NCBI GenBank assembly: GCA_015501605.1
Contig: JADNRZ010000002.1
Span: forward strand, 1,612,001 to 1,676,000
DNA length: 64,000 nucleotides
Direction of reading: 5' to 3'
Source: Panaeolus papilionaceus
Lineage: Eukaryota; Basidiomycota; Agaricomycetes; Agaricales
The translations under genes were made by a program, and so were the position numbers. The notes beneath the pieces were generated by a model. It saw nothing but the letters and a program-made list of their open reading frames with translations, searched no databases and was not told where the DNA came from. Positions 23,793 to 34,209 of this stretch are shown here, piece by piece (within the stretch, counting starts at the first letter, position 1; each line of letters starts with the position of its first letter).

Positions 23793-24233
23793 CTGCGACT
23801 GGGAACCCGGCTGAGGAGAATGAGGGCGGGATCTGGAAAGCCGAGAGGTAAAAACTGAGAGAAGAGTAGGCGCCAGCTTTGAAATGAGAAAAACGATAAA
23901 AAGATAGAAAAAAAGTAAAATAAGAGAAAAAAGGTAAAATAAAAGTGTGAGGAGAGAGAGGAGGTGGGTGATTGATACTGGTAAGTGTAGTGCTAAGCAC
24001 AGCAACACACTCTCAATTGATTTCACCAACCACACACTCATCACTACTTTGTTGCAGCTTGTTTGTTCATTTCTCACTCACTCACTTACCTTTTTTTCCA
24101 GTCAGATAATTAATTATCTTTCATCATCGTCATGCATCATAATCTCATGGTGTTGCATAGAATCTCGAACCGATAGACATAATATTGCCCTAGCATAATA
24201 CATCCAACACGTCTCCCTCCTAATCAAATTCCC
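23793..24233. other. Gap: PPZ promoter and uS17 3' region
   Basis: These 441 bp hold the promoter and leader of PPZ and the 3' end of the ribosomal protein gene. The half nearest PPZ (23870-23970) is strongly purine-biased on the plus strand, meaning pyrimidine-rich leader DNA on the PPZ strand, a common feature of basidiomycete promoters. A GGTTCGAGATT on the minus strand (about 24164-24174) resembles a tRNA B box, but no cloverleaf surrounds it. Confidence 0.45.
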
Positions 24234-25065
24234 TCAGAACTTGGTGAAGGTCTTGGAGGCCTTGCTCCTGGCCACCCTCAACACGTTGAAGCGCACAGTC
24301 TTTGACAATGGTCGGCATTGACCTGTTGACAACAAGTTTATCAGTAAAATTTCATGTCGTTTCATAGCTGTATTAAATAGTCATATAAATCGATCCATCG
24401 ACTACTCACCAACTGTCACAACATCGCCCAGCTCAACACGGAAGGCAGGGGAAAGGTGAGCGGACAAGTTCTTGTGGCGCTTCTCGTAACGGTCTAGTTA
24501 CAGGCATATATCATCGTCAGTCCACATCCAAGCCTTTCCTCATCTTGCAATAAAAGCCCTTTTAAACGAGCTACGCACTGTATTTGGGGATGTAGTGGAG
24601 GTAGTCCCGGCGGATAACAATCGTTCGGTTCATTTTTGTTGAGACGACCTTTCCAGTGAGGATACGTCCACGGATTGAAATGTCACCGGTGAAGGGGCAC
24701 TTCTTGTCTATCGTAGGATCGGTACAATAAGGGTGAAAATTGGTTAATATAGAGCAACAAGATTGTATATATTATATAAACGCACCAATATATGTGCCAT
24801 TAATGGCTTCAGATGGAGTCTTAAATCCTAGACCAACATCCTTGTACCAGCGCTTATCTTTAGTGGCAACTTTCTTTCCGCCTATTATCACCCAAGTTAG
24901 ATCACAATCCACGATTCAATTCAGCCTGAAAGACGACACCGACCACGAGCTTTGGCGTTTTGGAAGATGGGTTGTTTTTGGAAAGCTTTCTCGATCTGCA
25001 ATTTGGAAATATGAGAAACAGAGTTTCAGCAGACAATCAGAGATACGGACTTGAGCGTCAGCCAT
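24234..25065 (-). CDS. RPS11: 40S ribosomal protein uS17 (RPS11)
   Basis: This is cytosolic small-subunit ribosomal protein uS17 (S11 in yeast and human). The first exon is only 15 nt (ATG at 25065, MADAQ). The next exons give [17 protein letters not shown], then [20 protein letters not shown] and [33 protein letters not shown] and [23 protein letters not shown] form the OB-fold core. [29 protein letters not shown] and [20 protein letters not shown] are the conserved C-terminal part, and the protein ends KTFTKF at 24234. Several introns (at least five) break this short gene, typical of basidiomycete ribosomal protein genes. Nothing is missing compared with the family. The upstream side borders an AT-rich gap. 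Confidence 0.95.
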
Positions 25066-25421
25066 GGTGTTGGTCTTGAGGTCGTTGGGCGCGGGGTCGA
25101 GGGCCTACGGAGATTTTGGCGGTTTATTGATCCTTGTTTGCCACATCCCCCGGAGCAGCCACCTTTTGATGAACTGTACAGTGTTTTCGGAAGTTGCCGA
25201 ATATTCTAGTGATTTTGAGCATAAGTTTATAAGTTATACTATATGTGGCCGGGAATTGCAAAATTTTTGGAAATCGTGAATTCCTCTCTTATTTCTTCAT
25301 CCTGAGGGCCAGGATTTTACATGATGGTTCTAAAATACAAATTTCATATACCCTTAAAAGTTTAGAATATTTGAAAAGCTACCTGGGCTATCGGGCCATG
25401 ACCGAGAATTTGAGCAAGGAT

Positions 25422-25940
25422 TCACGATGTGCAAAATTCTGGTCACGAAAATGTCACATTGACAAGATTCTCCCATTGGCTGTGAGGTTGACCGTGACAT
25501 GGGTTAAGTGAGAGTCGGAGAAAACCCAAATATGACCTTCAAACCCTGAATTCAGGGGTTATGAGGTGCAAATGTCACGCTTCCTGCTGTTTTGCAAGAT
25601 TCTGAATTTTAGGATGAGCATCCACCTCAATCACCACCGGAGAAATTGGTTTTATAAAATATGAATAAAAATAGATTACACTCTCAAATTTCGAGAGCCT
25701 TGTGCATTGTTGTACTATATTTTGAAGCAGCACTGGGGGTGATCAATCACGACCATGCATGGAATTTACATGCTCTCAACCCGTATTTTTTTGTTTCCAC
25801 AAATTTAACTACGTAGACATGTAGCCTACATGCTCGCAATTATGAATCTTTTTTTTCATATTTTTAGAGCAATGGGAAGGTATGCAAAAACGGCTGTCTA
25901 CAAAATTTTGCACATTGTGATACCTTTGCACATCGTGACC
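25422..25940. repeat. Inverted repeat pair, candidate decayed MITE-like element
   Basis: The left arm contains tcacgatgtgcaaaatt (25422-25438). The right arm contains aattttgcacattgtga (25904-25920), its reverse complement with one mismatch, followed closely by a second copy, tttgcacatcgtgacc (25925-25940). The 519-bp span and AT-rich interior fit a short non-autonomous element. The arms are short, and no target-site duplication was identified. Confidence 0.35.
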
Positions 25941-26310
25941 TTATATAGTAACTGCTATTGAGCCTTTAAATGAACAAAGCCTAGATCTAACTGCCATCAC
26001 AAATAACATTGTAATATGATGATCTTTATCGAAAAATATTTACTGAATGCCCCCTGCCCAAAATTACCTGGGACATCGCTGGATACAACTTCAAGCCAGT
26101 CTATAGCCAAAAATTGTGGTAGGCAGTCAAACTCAAGAGTATGTCGCACATCAACCCTAGGGAATAACGACTGCGCCATATCAAGTCGATTGTTCAATGC
26201 GCAGAATGCGTTGTCAGTGGTATCTGTCTGAATTTCTTCAAATTTAAGGCTTGAGTCGGTATCAGCTGGTGATGAGATCACGCTGACTCATATGTGAGTG
26301 TTAAATGCGA

Positions 26311-26367
26311 GACGCGACGCGATATTTGCTTATGTTTACATTTCGCGTTTCATTGCTTTCACGCGGT
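26311..26367. promoter_or_regulatory. Cluster of MCB/SCB-like cell-cycle boxes upstream of LIG1
   Basis: Within 165 bp of the ligase start the DNA reads gacgcgacgcgat (26311-26323), tttcgcg (26341-26347) and acgcgg (26361-26366). These resemble the ACGCG core of MCB elements and the CGCGAAA of SCB elements, bound in yeasts by MBF and SBF at G1/S genes. Yeast DNA ligase CDC9 is an MCB-regulated gene. Function here is inference. Confidence 0.45.
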
Positions 26368-26471
26368 ATCACAAGAATGGGTCGCCAGCAAACCCTTGGT
26401 ATCATTATCACCTCCCCTTGCTTTTATAAGCCACTTACATTCTTGCGACACCAATAGGAAAATTCTTTGAC

Positions 26472-29400
26472 ATGCCACGAGGAGTAAAGTCAGCACCACC
26501 CCAACAAGCGAGTCTGAATGAGTTGTGGGGCAAGAAGAAAGTGAAGAAGGACGACGCGACGGTCAAAATGGAAGACACGCCGAAAAAGGAGGAAGATGCG
26601 ATGGATGTCGATCTTAACCCCCATAACGCACGTAAGTACGCGGATGCTGGAAGACCGCCAAAGTCCTTGTTAATTTCCAACAGCGACACAATCCTCCTCC
26701 AAGCTCAACATGGAAGCCTCTTCAAGTCCAGAAGCGCGCAGTGCAGCACAAGCCGCAACATCGACGTCTGTAAGAGTCGGAAAGCGGAGAATAGTGGACT
26801 CGGACGATGAGCGAGACCCAAACGAAGGTAGGTTTGAGACATGACACTGCAATTCGTTATCTTATGGGGTTACAGGTTTACCATCCAGTTCAGCGCCCGT
26901 GACAGACAACGCCTCCAAAGGACCTTCAAGCGCGACATCCTCAAAGTCCTCCTCGCCTAAGCCTGCCAAGAAGCAAAGGCTGAGCAAGGCTGCTCCTGCA
27001 CCTGTCGAAGACGAAGAAGAGGCAGTATCAGAACCGAGTGAGGACGAGGGAGAAGAGGAGGCTGACATTGAAATGGAGGAAGAAGGGACAGCAGACAGAG
27101 CTGCGACAGCTAAGAGGTGGGCAGGCGCATTTAATCTATAAACATGCTGTTAACAGGCCAGCTACACAGTGCACAGATTGCGCTGTCCAAGAAAGAGGAC
27201 GTGGATATCAAAGGAGGTTGGAAAGTCGGGGAACCGTAAGTCTCGTAGCGACCAGCTAGTCCTCTACCCATAGCTGAAGGATTCTCAGGGTACCTTACGC
27301 TGCCTTGGCCAAAGTGTTCTCCTTGATCGAAGGGACGACAAAGCGCCTGGAAAAGAATGCCATTTTGACGTGTTTCTTGTTGCTTGTGATTCAACGGGGC
27401 AAGAAGGAAGATACAACCTCACTGCTTCAAGTAGTCTACTTATGCATCAACCGAGTACGTGTTTGTTCGATATTCTGTTGGAGTTTTTCTAATGTGCATG
27501 GGCTACAGTTGAGTCCAGATTACATTGGTATCGAATTGGGTATTGGAGAGAGCCTCCTCGTAAAGGCTATTGCTGAATCGACTGGCCGGAATATGGCTCA
27601 AATTAAGGCTGACTTGAAGAAAGAAGGAGATCTAGGCCTCGTTGCAACAGTGGGTGTCCTCTATTAGCCTCATTCATGGTGTGGTTGCGTGACCGTATGA
27701 TGCAACAGAATTCGAAAAACAGTCAGAAAACGCTCTTCAAACCCAAGCCACTCACGGTGCCATTCGTATTCCAGAAATTACGCGAAATTGCACTTTGCAC
27801 TGGCCACTCGGTACGAGGCGTTCGAAGAATATTTGAAGTAATTCCTTTTTGACATTCATACCAGTCACAAGCCAAGAAGGTCTCCATTATCACCAAACTT
27901 CTTGCTGCCTGTCAAGATGTCGAGGCCAAATACATTGTCCGAAGTTTAGAGGGCAAGTTGCGAATTGGAAATGCCGAACGCTCGGTGTTGGTTTCTTTGG
28001 CCCATGCATTCGCGCTAGCAGAGAAAGAAAAAGGTACAGTCTCGAACCTTGAATTGAGAGTCAGGCTATGAACTAATAACATTGCTTGATAGTTGGAAAG
28101 AAGTGGACACAAGACCAGCTCACAGCACGGATGGAACAGAGCGCCAATAACCTTAAATCTGTATACAGGTGTGCTGACATTGTGTTATGTCGATTGATTT
28201 CCTAACATAACATCCGTATTGCAGTGAATTGCCAACATACGACAAAGTTGTTCCAGCCCTCCTTGAGCTCGGCATTGATAAGTTGAAGGAGGAATGCAAA
28301 CTTACACCAGGCGTCCCGCTGAAACCGATGTTGGCCAAACCCACAAAGGCTATTGGCGAGGTTTTGGATCGCTTCGAGAACAAAAAGTTCACTTGCGAGT
28401 ATAAGTACGATGGAGAACGTGCCCAGGTCCACAAGCTAGAAGACGGGACCGTCGGTGTGTTCAGCCGGAATTCAGAGGATATGAGCAAAAAATACCCTGA
28501 TCTTGTGGATCAACTTCCTCGAGTACGTTTTCCTCTCTACAACGGATTTCATAGCTAGAGGTTGACAATTCCTTATTCCTTTAGTGCATCAAAGAAAGCA
28601 CGAAATCGTTTGTGCTTGATGCCGAAGCTGTCGCGATTGACAGGAAAACGGGAAAGCTGATGCCATTCCAAGAACTGAGCAGGAGAAAACGTAAAGATGT
28701 TAAAGTGGAAGACATCCAAGTGCGAGTATGTCTGTTCGCCTTCGACTTGCTATATTTGAACGGAGAGGTATGAGTTGGCTGCCAAATTCCTACGTCGCGC
28801 TCGCTGACAACACGTAAACAGCCATTGCTTCGTCAACCGTTGCATAAACGCCGCGAGCTGCTCAGAGAACATTTTACGGTTGTTGATGGAGAGTTCGCTT
28901 TCGCCAACTCCTCGGACAGTGAAACGGTTGACGAAATTCAGACGTTCTTGGAAGAAAGTGTCAAGGACGGTTGCGAGGGTCTTATGGTTAAGATGCTTGA
29001 TACTGATGCGAGCTATTACGAGCCAAGCAGGAGAAGTGTGAACTGGCTCAAGGTATGTGACTTGCATTTCTTTCATGAAGGGGGAGAGTTTTTCAGTCTT
29101 CATACAAACTCTGACGTCACTTCTCTTGGTTAGCTCAAGAAAGATTACCTCGCTGGTGTTGGCGACTCTCTCGATCTGGTGGTCGTAGGAGGATATTATG
29201 GCAAAGGCAAACGCACCAACGTATATGGCGCGTTCCTTTTAGCATGCTACGACGCCGACTCGGAAGAATACCAAACGATATGTAAAATTGGCACAGGCTT
29301 TAGCGAAGAGATGCTACAAAGCCACTACGACACACTCCAGCCGCTCGAATGCCAAAAGCCTAGGGGTGATATCAAAGTCGGAGGTGCCAAACCAGACATA

Positions 29401-29767
29401 TGGTTTGAGCCCAAAGTTGTGTGGGAGGTGTTGACGGCCGATTTGAGTTTGAGTCCCATCTACACTGCTGCTCAAGGCATGGTAAGGCTTTTGAACTCAT
29501 GGCTATTTGCACGATTTGGTTAACAAACAATACTGCAGGTGGATGAACGAGGTATTTCTTTGCGTTTCCCGCGTTTTATTAGAATCCGCGACGACAAAAA
29601 CGCGGACGACGCGACAGGTCCAGAGCAAGTAAGGTTCCTAACCACGTACTCACCCAAATCTACTTACAGAACGTTTTCGCCAGATTTCTGAAATGTATGA
29701 GAGACAGGCCCTGGCACAAACATCCGGCAAGAAGAAAAAGGGAGGGGAGGGCGACGATTTCTGGTGA
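26472..29767 (+). CDS. CDC9: DNA ligase I (ATP-dependent)
   Basis: This is the replicative ATP-dependent DNA ligase that seals Okazaki fragments. The N-terminus ([20 protein letters not shown]) contains a likely PCNA-interacting motif, QASLNELW. It is followed by an acidic/basic disordered region ([19 protein letters not shown]). The DNA-binding domain includes [43 protein letters not shown] and GDLGLVA. The exon near 28230-28520 carries [20 protein letters not shown] and the nucleotidyltransferase motif [10 protein letters not shown], with the adenylated lysine in KYDGER. Motif III is [16 protein letters not shown]. Motif IV is [10 protein letters not shown], in the exon after 28585, followed by [14 protein letters not shown]. 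Motif V is [10 protein letters not shown]...NWLKLKKDYL, and the OB-fold contains [19 protein letters not shown]. The C-terminus is [21 protein letters not shown], then [12 protein letters not shown]. All catalytic motifs are intact. At least ten introns are present. Confidence 0.96.
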
Positions 29768-29948
29768 TGATGACGATCTTTGGTTGACTTTTGGCTGTTT
29801 TCTTCTTTGCTTTGTGTCGCAAATTTGTGTAATATGTTTATATTTATGCTGTCCGTTTGTATATATTACGCCGCGTATGAGGGTATCTAGAAATTTAATT
29901 TTGAGAATCGTTAAATACCCGTAACCCTAATACTCCATCCCATGTCAA

Positions 29949-30588
29949 CTAAGCCTTGGTCGCTGCCTCCTTACTTTCTTGTACGGCCTCCAGAACCTTA
30001 CTTGTTGTGCCAGCTTCCAGGTCCCGTTCTGCTAGTTTCTTCTCGCGACCCCCCATATTCCAGTATTTGTAGAAGCGGATATCGTTTACGGTTTGGGCGG
30101 TAGCATTAGTAAGATGGCAAGCAAAGAGGAGGTAGTTTCGAGGTTGGACTCTCCATGCTGCACGAGACGGCGATTGTTAGATTATACGCGTCCATAAATC
30201 ATGTGTCCAACTCACCGAAGCGCATGAAAACCATTCTGAGTAGAAAGATAAATGTTAGGCACACTAGCGAGGGAGAACAATAGAATGGAGACACACGAAT
30301 AACATGCTAGGGCAGTTGTCATTGTCCCAGAAATTAACTCTTCATCTTTTTTGAGGTCTGCAAGAGCAGCGAGAGGAAGGCCCCAGTTGGCAACCTGTTA
30401 TTATGATTATGTTGAACTAAATGGCATCGTAACAGTTAATTGGGGAACGTACAGGTCCCCAGAAATGAGTGCCTAGAAGAAATGATTAGGTTTCAAGGTC
30501 TAAATGAGATTGAGAATATGAAAAACTTACTGAAGAAATATTCACGGGCAGCTGGAGACCTCACCCAAGTGAAAAAAGTGGAAGCCAT
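29949..30588 (-). CDS. MPC1: Mitochondrial pyruvate carrier subunit MPC1
   Basis: This inner-membrane subunit of the mitochondrial pyruvate carrier works as a heterodimer with MPC2 or MPC3. The start at 30588 gives [20 protein letters not shown]. Through very short exons it then gives [20 protein letters not shown] and [40 protein letters not shown] and [22 protein letters not shown] complete the carrier core. The FWGPVANWG and RNYLLFACH motifs are diagnostic of MPC1. A C-terminal tail ([21 protein letters not shown]) extends beyond yeast and human MPC1 and ends at 29949. One exon is very small: the THFWGP start is separated from the next exon near 30470. The gene is convergent with LIG1 (181 bp between stops). 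Confidence 0.92.
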
Positions 30589-30931
30589 TATAATTAAGTT
30601 GGGGTAAGAGAGTTGACGATGACTGACTGTGGAACTTTGAAGTTGGACTTGGGGCGAAGGCACGTGAGCAATTGAGCAGGGGTATGAGCCGAAGTTTCCG
30701 TCAATCTCGGTTGTCAATTGACACTGACAGAGTTCTGTGCAAGGCCATTCATGATCTTGTTCTTTTCCATCGATTAATATCCTTTTTTCTCTCTTTTTTT
30801 TCTCAGAAGAATGACTGCTAACTAGTTGATTTATTCTTGAAAAGGAAAACCACGACTTCAACGTGCTTACTTGTGTCTTCATCGGTACATATCGCTTGAA
30901 AACTCTTTCTTTCATTGTACATTTCTTGAAG
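30589..30931. promoter_or_regulatory. Bidirectional promoter, MPC1 / unknown protein
   Basis: These 343 bp separate the divergent ATGs at 30588 and 30932. The middle (about 30780-30805) is pyrimidine-rich on the plus strand. No specific factor site was recognised. Confidence 0.45.
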
Positions 30932-32402
30932 ATGCAGCAACAACAGCCTTATATGCATGGAGGTTATAACCCTTATTATCAACAACCAGTCTACCCTCAG
31001 ACACCCTATATGGGCGCTGGTTCAGCTAATCAACAACCACCGAACATGGGTTATCCACCTTTCTATGGACCTTCCAATCCACAACTCGCCCCTCCCAATC
31101 CCAACTTGCCCATGCCATACCCATACGATGCTGCTTCTAAATATCCTCAGGGGACAGTTATCCCATCACAAGGGGCAAGCTCAAGGCCTCATCGAAGGCA
31201 AACACTTCCGAGTCAACCTCTTGGCAATGGAGGGGGTACCCTTAAATCAGCCATGAAGCGGACCATGAACGTTTTTACCAATGCAGAAACCGCCATCTCT
31301 CGCCAGATATCCAACCCATTCAACAATCAGCAAACACCTCCTACTAGCGCTACTCATAACAACCCCCGACCCCGTTTATATTCAAACCCTGCCCCACCCC
31401 AAGGACTAGTCACCAAAGATGAGGTTTTTGAACCCGACTCTCCCCCATGTAAATTGCTATCTTTGTTCTCTATTTACCGATTCCTCTAATAAATTCCCAT
31501 CCAGTACACATGTTTGTTTCATTTGTTGGCTCGAATGAACTACGCATCGAAAATATCATGAAACTGGCTCTTGACGAGGTCCGCAAACTCATTTGGCCTC
31601 TCTGGCCAGACGGCATCGAGTCCGACACTCTTCAAGGACACAACTGCATTGTGAAATTCAGGAACTCGCCTTGGGACCTCGTTGGTCCCAACACGCGGAA
31701 GTAAGTCCATGTCGAATTCTATTCCTGGAGGTTCCGTACTTATTCTCGTTGCAAGTGCCTACAAGTTGATTGTGTCGTTTTTCCGGCTCTTCCAAACAAG
31801 AGTAAGTTTTTGCTCCCGCCATATTTCCGTCATTTATCCTTATGTGCCGCTTTCAGGGATATTCATTCCAAACTGCCGTTAACATAACCACACCTGTAAG
31901 CCTTTCTATCCCTGTCGTGATGACTCGTAGTGTTCTGACCACATGTTAGGCTCCTCGTCTGATTTTTCAAGTAACTCAGCCCGATCCAAAGGCCGAGTTT
32001 TTCCTTGCGTACATCTCCCAGGAGGGTCGACGCTTCACTGTCGTGAGCCCTCCTCAACAAATCGAAATATCCATTGGCGTTCGTCTCCGGAGCGCTTTGC
32101 ATCGCAAGGTCGTTACCGAAAATCCGAGCGAAGAAGATGATTCTCGAATCATCGAAATAAAAAAGAAGCCCAACAGCAACAGTAGGTTTTCGTACCTAGC
32201 ATTCCGCTTGTGCGTGCACGGCTAACGCACGTTTTCAGTACCCGAAATAGACCCTGCCCTGTTTTTCGTTGAAATCCTCAAGGTACTCAATAGTTTGGGA
32301 TTCCAGTTGGATGCTACCGTACCACTCAATCGACGAGGTAACCTTGGTCGAAGATCTGTTCGAGAGCTCTTCATCTTCAAAGCTGTAATGCACACGACAT
32401 AA
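30932..32402 (+). CDS. Conserved hypothetical protein with Pro/Gln-rich N-terminus
   Basis: I do not recognise a named family. The ATG at 30932 begins MQQQQPYMHGGYNPYYQQPV. The first about 170 residues are low-complexity, rich in Pro, Gln, Asn and Tyr, with a short basic patch (SSRPHRRQTLPSQ) and GTLKSAMKRTMNVFTNAE. After an intron at about 31450-31503 comes an ordered domain. It includes HMFVSFVGSNELRIENIMKL, ALDEVRKLIWPLWPDGIESD and NCIVKFRNSPWDLVGPNTR. Next are NAYKLIVSFFRLFQTRGYSFQ and LIFQVTQPDPKAEFFLAYIS, and the end is PALFFVEILKVLNSLGFQLD through RSVRELFIFKAVMHTT. The exon joins keep one frame, and the second half looks like a compact alpha/beta domain. It is probably cytosolic or nuclear, as no signal peptide or helix is visible. 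It shares its promoter with MPC1. Confidence 0.75.
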
Positions 32403-32735
32403 CGACTTGTGGCGCCTTGCCCTCTCTTCTGGCACTGAATGAGCTATCTTCTCTATAAATATTTCCTTTATGTATGGCACACTTCAAGAGTAACTCCTCT
32501 CACTGAATTCATGACTGCTTGTATATTGTACTTTAGAAACCCTAAATATCCCCTAGATTATATCATACCATTCTCTGTACTCCTGTCTAGCGCTATCTCG
32601 ATCTAGGTTGTTTTACATTTCTTTTTCCCTCTTCGCAATAATCCTGTCGCCTTCTGTATTTTTTACTTGTAGTTATCTTAGTATTTCTGCATCACGCTTC
32701 CTCGTCTCTGCTCAACGTCCAATGTGTGCCGAAGC
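32403..32735. other. Convergent 3' region
   Basis: These 333 bp separate the stop of the unknown gene (plus) from the stop of the isopentenyl-diphosphate isomerase gene (minus). They are T-rich on the plus strand, and I see nothing beyond presumed 3' untranslated sequence. Confidence 0.45.
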
Positions 32736-33675
<940 letters not shown>

Positions 33676-34209
33676 CGTGCGCTGGATTAGCTTAAGATGA
33701 GGGGTGGAATTCGGCTTGAGTGTTATACGCGTTGCTGCTACGATACGCGGTAACGCTCCAAGTCTTGACACAACGAAAGACAGTGTGTTCACAGGTATGG
33801 AGAAGGTTCTCAAGTACCTGAGCTCGTTAGATGGAGGATGAAAAGTAAAAGTGGTGCGAGTGGAATGCCTTTATTATATGAAATTAAAAATATCTAAATT
33901 GGAATCAGGCTAAACTCTGATTGGCTGTATTCCGTGCCTTTCTCCTTTTCATATCCGAGTCTAACCTTCGTATTTCTACTTCAACTTCGCTTTTTTACTG
34001 CTTCCTGGCTTGCTCGAATTCGTTCGAAAAACTCTACCTTTTATGAACATCCCGCTCCAGTTGGCCTCCTCCAAACTGTTGCTACAACCACGTTAAAACA
34101 AGGAACGTTTTCCGTTCCGCTTAATGCGCATATGACTTCCACCGATTACCGACTTCCGTTGTTTTCTGACCGAGTGCACCGGGAAACACATAGATTTTTT
34201 TTGTCCTGT
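33676..34209. other. Gap upstream of IDI1 / downstream of REC8
   Basis: These 534 bp carry the IDI1 promoter and the REC8 3' region. A TATA-like tract (tattatatgaaatt, about 33870-33884) lies about 200 bp upstream of the IDI1 ATG. An open frame on the plus strand (33934-34284) lacks an ATG at its start and runs into REC8, so I do not call it. Confidence 0.45.

Larger units (their letters stand above)
25066..26471. other. AT-rich, gene-poor gap with degenerate repeats
   Basis: This 1.4-kb region lies upstream of both RPS11 (minus) and LIG1 (plus) and is visibly more AT-rich than its neighbours. Its first 900 bp hold several degenerate copies of a TTTTGCACATCGTGA-like motif in both orientations (25422-25438, 25904-25920, 25925-25940) and a 14-bp perfect palindrome (ccctgaattcaggg, 25544-25557). 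I see no transposase, terminal duplication or long reading frame. It is best explained as decayed non-autonomous mobile DNA plus the two promoters. Confidence 0.45.

Noticed and set aside
24160..24180. GGTTCGAGATT on the minus strand resembles a tRNA B box.
   Set aside because: No matching A box, acceptor stem or anticodon arm could be found within tRNA distance.
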